Shown: positions 20,201-27,578 of the stretch, piece after piece
How the letters are laid out: each line of letters begins with the position of its first letter
How positions within the stretch are numbered: the stretch's first letter is position 1
Source: Bacillota bacterium
GTDB lineage: Bacteria > Bacillota > Clostridia > Christensenellales > UBA1242
Direction: 5' to 3'
DNA: 64,000 nt
Assembly: GCA_009780065.1 (NCBI GenBank)
Contig: WRAS01000001.1
Coordinates: 98,521-162,520, forward strand
Program-made: the position numbers and the translations under genes
Notes under the pieces: generated by a model
The model's database searches: none
Told to the model about the DNA's origin: nothing
What the model saw: only the letters and a program-made list of their open reading frames with translations

Positions 20201-22594
20201 CTGAACGGAAGATTGGAGGGTACTGCACTTGCGGGTTCTGCTACCGATCCTGCAACAATACGTGCCAGTTATGCGATGGGGGATTCTGGCAATCTTGATG
20301 CTTTTGGACATACACAACGTGGTGGAATTGTTTCTTTCCATGGAGTGGCAGGCTTTGTTTTCCGGAATGCAGGCGGGCTTGTAGAAGATTGTTACGTAAA
20401 CCTTATCATGCAATCCGAGTTGTCTAGTCGAGATGGTTTTGTTGCACAAAACATGGCTTTCAGTAACACAGGTGTATTGCAAGCCGAAGTAGGTACTGTT
20501 AGAAACAGTATTGCGAATAACCATGAACAGCCTGCTGGTGCACAACTTGCAACAGTATTCAGTAGATATATAACTATAATGCCAGGTAACGTGAATGTGT
20601 GGGGAAATCTGGAGAATAATCGATTCTTTATTAATGGTGGTACACACACTGCGGATGGTGCATCTGGTGCGCGTTACAATGGTATTACGACAATAACTAT
20701 GACACAGATGGCAACATTCGATAATTTTAGTCTAAGTCGAATGGATGAACAAGGCACACCAAACATTTGGCAGATGACAGACTTCGGACCAAAACTTGTA
20801 AGTACTGATCACATCGCAGTAAGTATCAGAATCCAAGAGCCATTTGACTTTTTTGGACGAAACCAGATTTCATACCTAGAGGGATTTGAATACGGTGCAA
20901 GCCGAAATAACCCAATCGTCATATGGAATGGTGCGCAATTTAATACATTGTTGTTCGAGAGTACGGGTGCGTATATGGCGGATATTGTGGGTGGTGATGT
21001 TGATTGGGAAATGTTTGTGTCTACAAATTATTTTCGTTTGATTAATAATATTTCGTTGGCGCAAGGTGATTTATCTGCTGAACTAGGTCATAGATTGCTA
21101 ACACACCAGATAATTCTTCGTGGTGGAGAACTGGATGGAAATGGATTGAACATACGAAATATTTCCATTAACGCGGCACCCCAGACTGGTCGTGGGTTAC
21201 AAAGTGTGGGGCTGTTTAGTCGTTTGGAATATGCAACAATCAAGAATGTCAATATGCACTTTGTTCGCGTTCCGATAGGCGGTATTGATATTCAAAACTC
21301 TACTATATATGCGCCGGCTGCGATATTTGCAGGCGGACTTGCGGGGATTTCTGTTAACAGTAATATCGTGGATGTGAATATAATCAATGCGGCACCTTCG
21401 CTAGATGCAGGACATACCTTTATACGTGGTGGACACATTGTAGGGGGGCTTGTAGGTGCGGTTGCAAATTTTGAACACAATGGAAACGCAGGTGAAACAT
21501 ACAAAATAGAAAATGTGTTTGTTAACGTCCCAACAATAACAGGTATCAGTAGCGGGAGTTTCGACAACGGTATTGGTTACACATACCTTAACTTTAACCA
21601 GCAAAGGGTTGCGGGTGGCTTGATTGGGGTGATAACACATGATGTACGAAATACCACACGTGGGGTAAACAGAAATGCTGCGTTTAGTCATCTGTTTATG
21701 CGCGATATTAATGGCGATTATCTTGTACCTGCCCAAGTAAGACCACTTGCCAATGCAACACATTTTAATGTGAACAGAGTGGGTAATATCCAACCTGGTA
21801 TAGGTGTATTCACGACCAATAATGTGACGGGGGATGTCGCAGGTGGATTGTTTGGTATTGTTGAAGAAGAGATCCGTATTAACCGTGCTAATAATATGTT
21901 CGCGGCAACTAACTTAAGTGCTCGGTACTATGCTGGTGGTATTGTTGGTATCAACCTTGGATACGTCACAACTTCTCAGGTTGGTAATACATTAAACATT
22001 TTGTCAAGAGTTTCAACTGCGGTACCATTATCCGAAAGATATGTTTTCTATGGTGAAGGAAGTATTAACACAAGAAACATTCGCGGTATGATTGCAGGCG
22101 GTATCACAGGTTTCAACAGCGGAGAAATACAAAATGCAACGGTAAATTCGGCCATTGTGAACCCTAACCTTATGGCGGTTGGTGGGATTGCAGGCGAAAA
22201 CGTTGGCGGAACAATAAACAACAGCACGGTAAATGGTCGCGTTTGGGGTGGGTTGAATGTAGGTGGTCTTGTTGGAATAAACAGTAACGGTGGGAATCTT
22301 TCAAATAATACAATTTCGCATGTTGCAATTCACGGTCAAGCCAGTGGCATAATGGCAAACGTTTCTATTGCATATGCGTTGAACAACAATACACAGGTGA
22401 ATACAATTTTCACATCAAGTTTGGAAAGAATGACTGCGTTTGGTATTAATTTCCCATGGACACGCGCACCATTTACGGGAACAATAGTTGGTGCCATATT
22501 CGAAGGAAACCCTAATGTACCTCCAATTACTTTTACGGGGACAACAAGATTCTTTGGTTATGCATATTGGGGTGGGGGACCGGTTTGGATATAA
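11261..22594 (+). CDS. Giant GLUG-repeat surface protein
   Basis: This 3,777-residue exported protein has an N-terminal hydrophobic segment (KIIFGALIAVVLIAVLGFVL) and a likely cleavage region near PVYAG. Residues ~30-120 look like a bacterial Ig-like (BIG) domain. At least three modules follow. Each opens with a strand motif (FRLTNDIDFGG near 1100, HFILMNDIVL near 2725, FRLINNISL near 3255) and continues into GLUG-type repeats (GGLVGLN, GGIAGRNQGTI, GGLVGRNIG, GGLVGWNDGTV, GGLVGTN, GGIAGENVGGTI). GLUG repeats (PF07581) form beta-helices in adhesins and near IgA1-type peptidases; I see no protease motif. The C-terminus (YWGGGPVWI) has no anchor or sorting signal. The TTG start is weak: no good Shine-Dalgarno, and an in-frame ATG lies upstream beyond a TGA. 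Confidence 0.82.
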   Translation: MSLRNKIIFGALIAVVLIAVLGFVLSGGGPVYAGLNVAASRTQVTITKHINDFGVIQTGTNIESVNIQVTGAPSEIGPDVHVFSLNESVASVHARPRAAGSNITTIDIIGNSSGQATIRVLTVGGGRTLDISVRVEVPARSLSVRDGVQFGVTRPLFGGDDAVLPFSQGDFNFFATPDGNPSFATTINTLEFSIIGNARGTYIQGNSLVVPALIAPDPGPVTIRATLTQANNPIDLDFTVFIFNPFLHLQVQEVRPTLQAPTYTPIASLVKNDINIGSDWVDYDILTSNWDPHDVPFGNGQVRFGFRFNNSNPHVAHINFQGEDSFRINANGIGSSDVELILFPIVTMPEGEFIFDRIQDARVHGRLPIGVEVRNVFTNDILRLSLGGNVIDNPNDSEIFAFYSADTVNLVRNPFNIVLSDPLVVNNTLHHSNNDHIKFEIHNRPAAIPSWIFAWDIFHITHTRHPLNLNHVVMRQNEFENGVPYWSNFTISINPRIALAHAGALINADDMFIRVRTVHECAGGLPLAYLDIDLVNVRAVHEITLSHANGDELDTLYPVVGGGTGAFEFFVGTDVNEISSDFVSFSHAEYFQVNQITMTPPYNILTGLRRIQYNIVVLSVHHSNASIIGQTFPITITYISGHSQTFYIEVLRQLTSLRVDVRNLSNGHVYFEPDPGADETTRMRDRTQDGIVNRIVTSFVRIDGTYSLDLTPTPTHASVWAEISHIGASLGNISIDPENFTFTPHTEGTFQLSIELFALNPEVLSGVINTVFNLTIVVVNPIIDASLDSNFITLFSFDTLSEMSGVPNNYVDSLHNLNINLTFARNLTGGNLPLAAPHISGSVLGDWVSITSLNPGNTSWEILGLRARGSQIEIEFSIHQTIVHNAETRVIGFTFDRPLVFVVNVVDAVTVQSIALADHGSYINLVMEGTNNTFPIRTSVQPANAHNPRLRFAFEVNGSVWDSSGNLITSVFNNSSEPIAQVNQYTGLITAFESNFIDDIEVVLVIFAVDSVRTSSLFTDYIFHTYLRRSVFIYDHRDPADGVFMISNLEQFLRHVMGHNNPSQSGQPINFGPGTGVLDFFDFRANGRDLSQGLRGHFRLTNDIDFGGVLLEPIPHFIGQFVGTSNIAVAGGGFERARYSLVNLNLHANQTSQLSRNTITNNFGLFAQIGDWNGSGTINVNRGLVDGVSFINVRYLHSLNRGIGSGISSNMGVVAAVNRGTIRDVNVHVEVGHYILNFGETLNMGAIVGLNQGQILETMSLNASGLLMVNHAGGTEGLNMGGLVGLNDVQGTIRGLNAADVLGENIVINSQVSLVYSAIVDIPGSTDRNVGGIAGRNQGTIDQVSSENFMYNQTRGNTGGLVGRNIGILQNSYSTSAMYGRGAIGGLVGWNDGTVRNSYFDFYFNQGVFENMHDVLRNRLSQIQRDQINWTGDGFYAALIVGAGASVPAGVGGFGVVPAVVGGIIGVNSGNVFNSFASSIFDNDTNFVFDTLPYRGDIYIISAQDVIVGGAIGRQLNTGGSNSNIHGVFSNMTIVYERPTQGVAAAGLMAGVFGGLIGELNAGIGSGVEIRASFAYNHFQVNNNRAGTLNITMGGLVGRNVSSTASNIDFVLCYAVLENDQLDTNGLINMTGMINPTTLAQAIGNGNMAGINHNSTRFGSANALFGGMMGLQLNTWTAVVGGSTVNANNYFINFSNINVIGMTHLLGNEAAFIDQMGGFRFPFIRTSFVSTNALFERPMFIAKPYEVELHLRTFEEYRETFRRTSNNRGGFNYVIGADNPPSDMPTAALFFTDAPFIPGNTNTANRYYLDDIFETEVSPAIASRRLRIEFVNNDGIAELGMSLQSGRPQYFIQLRRTGTFELHKISTRHAVEDPSITPIPTGKIRFNVVPGVTAQTVTHPAYSIIARQEMLFPMLQSGSTLVPVRNPNNFAHNFAMRKGTHFFLHGAVDSNAWGISARYMHATSGGWVNYDNGTMLEHFNTAMPTGVTFEFVPYIVVDGIRFYAEALRISLHVEIYEGAIELDIWQSETGSDATSQSIYSGRFITDARAPSDFTPAQWSTMNANEVARRNMLLRYLNFSFSHEGASQSLFLNDPTLPVALRYVDSNFNNQSTVRVSGQGRSFSLLFTLFVEELEQYGFIVGQGIYTYIEYRFHITMAIVVDESVFTDIGLNTSLQSAIPNGLLGSLNATERRINERHVLMYTSADVEIMPTVLQSVTLQHFAETDRVAIDGGAGHAVSLAPGQLQSNNILTNRIGDTFIGGMFKIYANPMFANIDSFLMWSSTFDMYLDTIVIGYDQQDEPIYKSVYMPWWVGLRQMVYCERTGNFVFLPQQAPNVEINVEGDNVNAQQMFQVSRLTMDGTYAWDGVYYIQTVLNRDLSQAHQYFGPMFDDMQLPQGISFGIGSRFESLGRTIDRSVQLFAQDRPGLYFNYDRPHTTSSLQAVGTTHAFTMQPIGPVGIEWGDIGKITVDRAPGPGTASVNHIGGQTYALTISPDFPIGADIVVIFEYTLERNGQSVTQFARMTITTVLFRVNGFELAATRGNTVRLQHGNRQDMQLGVIASRYNGFTGNDELMGRIDAAISTFETQINEYHGPEDRSEMLIWRGFGSGVGHHLNTGVRSADHDYYVNGVPSGELNFFLGRGSNLGGTKFISRSGTETRTTRLTVTMYYEFHVGGLVNAVSLAERHVTSTFNIQTVAGTAANNPEAITQPSQLIWLQDRPNDHFILMNDIVLNDHVPIVFNAQTFDGNNNRIFLNSFNISHDGGTTNIGLFSTITANRVIKNLNIVLPDRHSLTVNLSGHSTSGTVNVGVLAGTNHGIVTNVAILSPGQFVGGRVVDAGGRDVPIANFDRSAFNTNLPREGSPSELAVILGVAAGTGQQLTVNVGGLVGTNARGTATGSGATRGVISNSRVLINIYVGSEDREQVAPNIFRARVGGFVGVNQSHIVSSFFRDGIIRNHSMPRELPLPAQVGISMTGGFVALNGRLEGTALAGSATDPATIRASYAMGDSGNLDAFGHTQRGGIVSFHGVAGFVFRNAGGLVEDCYVNLIMQSELSSRDGFVAQNMAFSNTGVLQAEVGTVRNSIANNHEQPAGAQLATVFSRYITIMPGNVNVWGNLENNRFFINGGTHTADGASGARYNGITTITMTQMATFDNFSLSRMDEQGTPNIWQMTDFGPKLVSTDHIAVSIRIQEPFDFFGRNQISYLEGFEYGASRNNPIVIWNGAQFNTLLFESTGAYMADIVGGDVDWEMFVSTNYFRLINNISLAQGDLSAELGHRLLTHQIILRGGELDGNGLNIRNISINAAPQTGRGLQSVGLFSRLEYATIKNVNMHFVRVPIGGIDIQNSTIYAPAAIFAGGLAGISVNSNIVDVNIINAAPSLDAGHTFIRGGHIVGGLVGAVANFEHNGNAGETYKIENVFVNVPTITGISSGSFDNGIGYTYLNFNQQRVAGGLIGVITHDVRNTTRGVNRNAAFSHLFMRDINGDYLVPAQVRPLANATHFNVNRVGNIQPGIGVFTTNNVTGDVAGGLFGIVEEEIRINRANNMFAATNLSARYYAGGIVGINLGYVTTSQVGNTLNILSRVSTAVPLSERYVFYGEGSINTRNIRGMIAGGITGFNSGEIQNATVNSAIVNPNLMAVGGIAGENVGGTINNSTVNGRVWGGLNVGGLVGINSNGGNLSNNTISHVAIHGQASGIMANVSIAYALNNNTQVNTIFTSSLERMTAFGINFPWTRAPFTGTIVGAIFEGNPNVPPITFTGTTRFFGYAYWGGGPVWI

Positions 22595-22636
22595 TTTGTC
22601 TGGTCATAAATCAGATGATATGAATTGTTTAATATG

Positions 22637-22645
22637 TGATAAAAT
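22637..22645 (+). promoter_or_regulatory. Extended -10 (TGATAAAAT) of recD2
   Basis: TGA-TAAAAT is followed by 6 nt and then the GTG start at 22652, with no Shine-Dalgarno. This is the leaderless geometry. Confidence 0.5.
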
Positions 22646-22651
22646 GTAATT

Positions 22652-24934
22652 GTGAAAATCCAGGACGAGATTCAAGACATAGTATACCGAAACGAGGACA
22701 ATGGGTATTCGGTATTGCGGCTGAAAGATTCTAATACTACGGCGGTTGGGGTTTTTGCCTTTGTTTCGGTAGGGCAGGAATATGTCTTTTACGGTGAATA
22801 TATCGAAAATGCGAAATATGGGCGGCAATTTAAAATACAAAGTTATGAACTTGTCCCACCCAACTCACCATCAAAAATCAGACAATTTATAGGCAGTGGT
22901 CTTATCGAGGGGATTGGCCCAGTCACCGCAGACAGGATAGTCAAAAGTTTCGGCAAGGATACCTTAAAGATTATGGAATCTGCGTCAGAAGAACTGGTTG
23001 CAATTCGTGGTATTAGCCTTAGAAAAGCCAAAATAATAGGTGAAAAATATGCCGAGATAAAACAAATGCAAGCCGCAGTTATGTTTTTGCAAAGGTTTGA
23101 AATCTCGATAAATATGGCGATGCGAATATTTCGGCACTATGGCGAAAACACAATTAAAATTGTCCAAGAAAATCCATACAAATTAATTGAATCCATTGAC
23201 GGCGTTGGCTTTTTAACTGCGGACAAGATGGCAAAGGATCTTGGGCATGAATATTCGGGAACCTTTCGTGTTCGTGCAGGTGTTGTCTACACATTGAAGC
23301 AATCCAGTGAGCAAGACGGGAACACATATCTCCCATATGACGAGTTATTCCTTAAAACATGTCGCTTGTTAAAGATCAAGTTCGAAGACCTAAAGCCAGT
23401 TTTTGATGGCGTGTTATATGAACTATGCTTGGATAAATATCTAACCCAAGTAAATAAAGAGAGTAAAGATGTTAATGACAATGAAAATAATGCTGCTCGT
23501 GGCTATATGCTTACGAAATTTTTTATTGCCGAAAAGTCAATTGCAACTAACTTAAGTAAACTGGCTTTGAATAGTGGTGATGAAATTAAGGGGGATGCGG
23601 ATGCGCTGTCTGCCCTTATAGCCCATTACGAGAAAATCAACAAAATAAAACTCCATCAGACTCAGATCGAGGCGGTTAAATTGGCACTGACGTCGGGTGT
23701 ATGTGTGATAACTGGCGGCCCGGGTACGGGAAAAACCACGATTGTTCGGGCAATTTTGTATTTGAACCAGGCAAGTAACTTGACAACAAGTTTATTAGCA
23801 CCAACGGGCAGAGCAGCCAAGCGGCTGGAAGAGACCACAGGGCGAGAAGCCTCCACAATTCATCGTGCCTTGGATATAGATTATAAAAACAGCCCAAAGC
23901 AATTTGGTTATGAAGAAGGCGAGGGTATTGATAGCGACGTAGTGATAGTAGACGAGTTTTCGATGTGTGATACAGTTTTAACTAGCCAGTTGTTGAAGAA
24001 AATTTCGTCCCAGACACGCCTTATAATAGTGGGTGATGTGGATCAATTGCCAAGTGTAGGTGCGGGTGTGGTGTTGACAGACATTATTAATTCAGGCACG
24101 GTACCAGTTGTTCGATTAACCGAGATATATCGTCAAGATGAGGCCAGTCAAATCGTGATTTCGGCGCACAAGATTAATAATGGCGAGATGCCGGATTTAA
24201 CCAATAAGAGTAGTGACTTTTTCTTTGAAAGTTGTGACAGTGTTGCCAAGATACGGGATGCGGTTGTGTCGCTTTCTACCACGCGAATTCCGAATTATCT
24301 AAAGATTCCTCATTCCAAGATTCAGGTGCTTTGCCCAATGAAAGTGGGTGAAGCGGGAATGAATAATTTGAATATCGTGTTGCAAGAATCTCTGAACCCA
24401 TCCTCGCGTGAAAAAAGCGAATACGAATATGGTCAAACTACATTTCGTATTGGGGACAGGGTTATGCAAACAATGAATAATTATAACCAAGAATGGTCGC
24501 GCGAAAAGGATGGAATACGCGAAATGGGCGAGGGTGTGTATAACGGCGACATCGGTGTAATTGCATTTATCAACCGCCAAAATGGCGAGGTTGTGGTGGA
24601 GTTGGAGGATGGCCGTGTCACGACATATACTCGTAGTGACCTTGTTAACGTTGTGCTGTCATACGCGATTACTGTACATAAGAGTCAAGGATGTGAATTT
24701 GATGTCGTAATAATCCCAGTCACCAGTGGGGCGTACATGATACTAACGCGTAACCTTTTGTATACCGCAGTTACGCGTGCAAAAAAGATGGTTATCTTGG
24801 TTGGAGATGTTACTAATATTGAAAAAATGGTGAACAATACATACACAAAAAAACGTCACACAATGTTACGGGAGTTTCTTGTGGAAGCCAAGAGGAAAGT
24901 CGAACAAATCTTCGACACAGATGATGCGGTATAA
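22652..24934 (+). CDS. recD2: RecD2-type SF1B ATP-dependent DNA helicase
   Basis: This 760-residue helicase has the RecD2/RecD-TraA family plan. The N-terminal OB-like domain starts IQDIVYRNEDNGYSVLRLKD. A helix-hairpin-helix region follows at ~75-200 (GSGLIEGIGPVTADRIV, IDGVGFLTADKMAKDLG). The motor contains Walker A GGPGTGKTT (about residue 357), motif Ia LLAPTGRAAKRL, Walker B VVIVDEFSMCD, GDVDQLPSVGAG and the motif VI region VHKSQGCEFDVVII...YTAVTRAKK. Family members are 5'-3' helicases involved in repair and replication fork processing in bacteria without RecBCD. The GTG start is supported by an extended -10 box 6 nt upstream. The gene stands alone between surface and metabolic genes. 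Confidence 0.92.
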   Translation: MKIQDEIQDIVYRNEDNGYSVLRLKDSNTTAVGVFAFVSVGQEYVFYGEYIENAKYGRQFKIQSYELVPPNSPSKIRQFIGSGLIEGIGPVTADRIVKSFGKDTLKIMESASEELVAIRGISLRKAKIIGEKYAEIKQMQAAVMFLQRFEISINMAMRIFRHYGENTIKIVQENPYKLIESIDGVGFLTADKMAKDLGHEYSGTFRVRAGVVYTLKQSSEQDGNTYLPYDELFLKTCRLLKIKFEDLKPVFDGVLYELCLDKYLTQVNKESKDVNDNENNAARGYMLTKFFIAEKSIATNLSKLALNSGDEIKGDADALSALIAHYEKINKIKLHQTQIEAVKLALTSGVCVITGGPGTGKTTIVRAILYLNQASNLTTSLLAPTGRAAKRLEETTGREASTIHRALDIDYKNSPKQFGYEEGEGIDSDVVIVDEFSMCDTVLTSQLLKKISSQTRLIIVGDVDQLPSVGAGVVLTDIINSGTVPVVRLTEIYRQDEASQIVISAHKINNGEMPDLTNKSSDFFFESCDSVAKIRDAVVSLSTTRIPNYLKIPHSKIQVLCPMKVGEAGMNNLNIVLQESLNPSSREKSEYEYGQTTFRIGDRVMQTMNNYNQEWSREKDGIREMGEGVYNGDIGVIAFINRQNGEVVVELEDGRVTTYTRSDLVNVVLSYAITVHKSQGCEFDVVIIPVTSGAYMILTRNLLYTAVTRAKKMVILVGDVTNIEKMVNNTYTKKRHTMLREFLVEAKRKVEQIFDTDDAV

Positions 24935-25009
24935 TGTGATACATATATACAATATATAGTATTCTATGTGTGAAATAGAGTTTGATAATTTTTAATCATA
25001 TTTAATGCC

Positions 25010-26044
25010 ATGGCAAAAAAAAAAAAATTTTCAACACACATGGAAAAAGAAATACATGAGATACCAGATGTGGTACTGAGGATAATTCAAAATTATGCTC
25101 CGGTTTTTTGTGAAAGAATATTACCGGATGTAAATGAACTTGCAAAACTTTTTTATGAATGTGATACTGTGCATATTGCTGCGTGTGGAACCGCATATCA
25201 TGCGGGATTGGTTATTGGCAAATTAATGGAAGAACATTGTAAAATTCGAACCAAGGTATACATCGCAAGTGAATTTAATCCACTGGTTAAATCAAACGAT
25301 ATAGCAATCGTTGTAAGTCAAAGTGGCGAAACCGCGGATACTGTTTCCGCGATGAAGCGGATGAAGGAATATAACATTCCAATTGTTGCACTTTGTAATG
25401 TGGAGAACAGCACAATTGCAAAAACGGCGGACTGGGTAATTCCAACGCGGGCAGGACAAGAAGTCTCGGTTGCAAGTACCAAGGCATTCATTGCGCAAGT
25501 TCTATGTGGTGTAATCTTGGTGAATAATATCTTCTATTCAAAATATGGAAGGTTACTGTATACAAAATCTGAACTGCTGAACATACCGCTTCAAGCCACA
25601 AAGTTGCTAAGCCGCAAGCGTGAAATCAAACAATTGGCAAAATTACATCGAAAGACGCAACGCATCTTTTTTCTTGGGTCTGGTATGGATGCATTTTTGG
25701 CATATGAGTCCGCATTAAAGGTAAAAGAAATTACCTATAACCATTGCGAAGGTTACGCGGCCTTGGAATTCAGACACGGAACCATGGCGTTGGTGGACGA
25801 TAAAACATTGTGTGTGGGAATAAATACCTCACAAGAGAAAAATGACAAATTAAACAATTTGATGAACGATGTCAAATCACGCGGAAGTAAAATTTGGAAC
25901 ATCGATTTATTCGAAAGCGGAAACAATCTTTCGTTTGTGGTGGGTGCGATCCCAAGTTTCTTTTTTGCACTTTACCTGTCAAAAGAAAAGGGTAATAACA
26001 CCGACAAACCGCGAAATCTAACCAAAGCGGTTACGATAGAGTAG
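25010..26044 (+). CDS. GlmS-type isomerase (SIS domains) without the glutaminase domain
   Basis: This 344-residue protein matches the C-terminal isomerase half of glucosamine-6-phosphate synthase. MEKEIHEIPDVV matches the start of that half, AACGTAYHAG and SQSGETADTVSA are the first sugar-phosphate SIS motifs, EVSVASTKAF is typical, FLGSGMD opens the second SIS domain, EFRHGTMALVD is the conserved loop, and KGNNTDKPRNLTKAVTIE is the characteristic tail. The ~240-residue N-terminal glutaminase with its Cys1 nucleophile is absent, and no separate glutaminase lies nearby. It may use free ammonia, work as a deaminase/isomerase on amino-sugar phosphates, or pair with a glutaminase elsewhere. A run of 13 A begins 5 nt after the start of the ATG and encodes the Lys run. 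Confidence 0.8.
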   Translation: MAKKKKFSTHMEKEIHEIPDVVLRIIQNYAPVFCERILPDVNELAKLFYECDTVHIAACGTAYHAGLVIGKLMEEHCKIRTKVYIASEFNPLVKSNDIAIVVSQSGETADTVSAMKRMKEYNIPIVALCNVENSTIAKTADWVIPTRAGQEVSVASTKAFIAQVLCGVILVNNIFYSKYGRLLYTKSELLNIPLQATKLLSRKREIKQLAKLHRKTQRIFFLGSGMDAFLAYESALKVKEITYNHCEGYAALEFRHGTMALVDDKTLCVGINTSQEKNDKLNNLMNDVKSRGSKIWNIDLFESGNNLSFVVGAIPSFFFALYLSKEKGNNTDKPRNLTKAVTIE

Positions 26045-26054
26045 AGTAATCATT

Positions 26055-26612
26055 TCAATTTTTCTCTAATTTCTGTTGCATCCAACTTTCAAGGCTGAAA
26101 ATATATCCGACTTCCTCACATATCTGTCCTTTAATTTCACGTGTCCTTGTGTCAAAAAGATTGCCACCTATTTTCTCGTAAAAGTTTCGCCCAATTTTGT
26201 TTTCCGTTAACGTCCACACAACCATCCTATTAATTCCACGTTCCAGAAATTTATGTGAAACAAAGTCAAACATCGCTTTGCCAATTCCACTACGCTGCAA
26301 ATTTGGCTCCACATAAAATGCAACTATCTCACCATAGTTCTTTTCATTATTTGGCAAACTTGTTTCTTTCGCCATATCGAAAAGACAAAATCCTCTGACA
26401 GCTCCATCTATTTCTGCGACACACATAAGGTCACCTGTTTTTCGTTCGTTGTATTCGGTAACCCGCCGTTGTGTTTCGGTTTCATAATCAAAACTATCAA
26501 GTATGTCTTGGTCAATAATTCCAACAAAAGCCTGTCGCCATGCATCAATTCTTATGCGTGACACCGCTTGCATATCGGCAATATTGCACATGCGAACAAT
26601 TATATTTTTCAT
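26055..26612 (-). CDS. GNAT-family N-acetyltransferase
   Basis: This 185-residue protein has the GNAT fold: MQAVSRIRIDAWRQAF in the N-terminal strand-helix, a central strand ending in VAFYVEPNLQ, the acetyl-CoA pyrophosphate-binding loop QRSGIGKAM (Q/RxxGxG/A), and a C-terminal TLTENKIGRNFYEKIGG. The pattern is that of RimI-like or small-molecule acetyltransferases; the substrate is not predictable. It is convergent with the GlmS-like gene (10 bp between stops) and divergent from pduL. A minus-strand extended -10 box (TGTTAAAGT) ends 6 nt before the ATG, so the mRNA is probably leaderless. Confidence 0.85.
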   Translation of the reverse strand: MKNIIVRMCNIADMQAVSRIRIDAWRQAFVGIIDQDILDSFDYETETQRRVTEYNERKTGDLMCVAEIDGAVRGFCLFDMAKETSLPNNEKNYGEIVAFYVEPNLQRSGIGKAMFDFVSHKFLERGINRMVVWTLTENKIGRNFYEKIGGNLFDTRTREIKGQICEEVGYIFSLESWMQQKLEKN

Positions 26613-26618
26613 ATTAAT

Positions 26619-26627
26619 ACTTTAACA
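26619..26627 (-). promoter_or_regulatory. Extended -10 (TGTTAAAGT) of the GNAT gene
   Basis: On the minus strand TGT-TAAAGT is followed by 6 nt (ATTAAT) and the ATG at 26612. It sits back to back with the pduL promoter. Confidence 0.45.
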
Positions 26628-26636
26628 CAAAATGGT

Positions 26637-26665
26637 TTGACTTGAAAACATCATGTTGATAATTT
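26637..26665 (+). promoter_or_regulatory. Promoter of pduL (TTGACT-17-TAATTT), leaderless
   Basis: TTGACT at 26637-26642, a 17-nt spacer and TAATTT at 26660-26665 are followed by 6 nt (AGATAC) and the ATG at 26672. It is one of the clearest leaderless starts here because both hexamers are recognisable. Confidence 0.6.
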
Positions 26666-26671
26666 AGATAC

Positions 26672-27238
26672 ATGAAAATATTATGTGAAATATCGGTTCG
26701 GCATGTCCATATATCAAAGGAACATGTCGAGATTTTGTTTGGCAAAGGGCACCAGTTAAAGTTCGTTCGTGAACTGTCACAACCGGGGCAATTTCTTGCT
26801 TCGGAACGTGTGGAATTGGTCACCGCCAAGTCCACCATAAAAAATGTTGCGGTCTTGGGGCCGGAGCGAACCCAAACCCAGGTCGAAATTTCCCGTACGG
26901 ATTGTTTTGCACTTGGACTAAAAAATGTGCCAGTTCGTCAGAGCGGAAACCTAGTGGATAGCCCCGCCATCATATTAAGAACAGAAAAGGGTGAAGTAAA
27001 AATAGACAGCGGAGTAATTGTGGCACAGCGCCATATCCACATGGACACCAAAACCGCAAAAGACAATGGATTCAAGGATGGACAGATTATCAGTGTTAAA
27101 TTTGGCGGCTCGCGCGGTGGGACATTGAATAACACGGTTGTACGTGTACATGATAATTTTGCCCCCGCGGTACACATTGACAGTGACGAGGGAAATGCCC
27201 TAGGGTTTTGTTCGGGCGAGGTTGAGATACTGGCGTAA
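26672..27238 (+). CDS. pduL: PduL-type phosphate acyltransferase
   Basis: This 188-residue protein of the PduL family (two PTAC domains) interconverts acyl-CoA and acyl-phosphate, usually acetyl or propanoyl. Family motifs are SVRHVHISKEH near the N-terminus, LSQPGQFLASERV, NVAVLGPERTQTQVEIS, and the second histidine motif VIVAQRHIHM with the zinc-binding histidines. The length is near that of the stand-alone housekeeping form, and no microcompartment targeting peptide is evident. With PFOR in the same window it could provide the acetyl-CoA to acetyl-phosphate step that feeds acetate kinase and ATP production. No microcompartment shell gene is in the window. Confidence 0.9.
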   Translation: MKILCEISVRHVHISKEHVEILFGKGHQLKFVRELSQPGQFLASERVELVTAKSTIKNVAVLGPERTQTQVEISRTDCFALGLKNVPVRQSGNLVDSPAIILRTEKGEVKIDSGVIVAQRHIHMDTKTAKDNGFKDGQIISVKFGGSRGGTLNNTVVRVHDNFAPAVHIDSDEGNALGFCSGEVEILA

Positions 27239-27248
27239 ACAAAACGTA

Positions 27249-27563
27249 TTAGAGTTCTCTTTGTAGTGTAGAAGTTTTTTGCAATGCAATTGAAATGATT
27301 CTCAACATTTCATTTTGCATGTTCAGAGTTTCTAAATGGTTGGCTTTTGTTTCTTGTTGTTCAATTTCTTTTGCCAGACGCTCGTATTCTCGTTTAAGAT
27401 GTGCGGGCAATTTTGTCAATAATGATGGCAACCTTGCAAACAATACATTCGTTTCAGTATAGACCTTGGCAACAAGCTGGGAAACACTTACATTATCAAA
27501 CCATTCTGGGTTTTCCAGGCATTGCTCAATTTGACTAATTAACCCCTTTATACTTTTGTCCAT
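27249..27563 (-). CDS. Small coiled-coil hypothetical protein, end of metal-response operon
   Basis: This 104-residue soluble protein has no family I recognise. Its second half is Glu/Lys/Gln-rich with heptad-like leucines (LKREYERLAKEIEQQETKANHLETLNMQNEMLRI), predicting a coiled coil. It starts 16 nt after the stop of the Cys-tailed regulator, with AAAGGA 4 nt before its ATG, so it is the third gene of the operon beginning at 27955. The single cysteine (IEQCLEN) gives no metal site. A partner of the regulator is possible but unproven. Confidence 0.65.
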   Translation of the reverse strand: MDKSIKGLISQIEQCLENPEWFDNVSVSQLVAKVYTETNVLFARLPSLLTKLPAHLKREYERLAKEIEQQETKANHLETLNMQNEMLRIISIALQKTSTLQREL

Positions 27564-27578
27564 GTAATCCTTTATATG

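Noticed and set aside
24935-24975. AT-rich TATATA stretch after recD2 as a terminator or dispersed repeat
   Set aside because: No stable stem plus T tract; the similarity to the repeat at 48643 is short and A/T-biased, so chance is likely.
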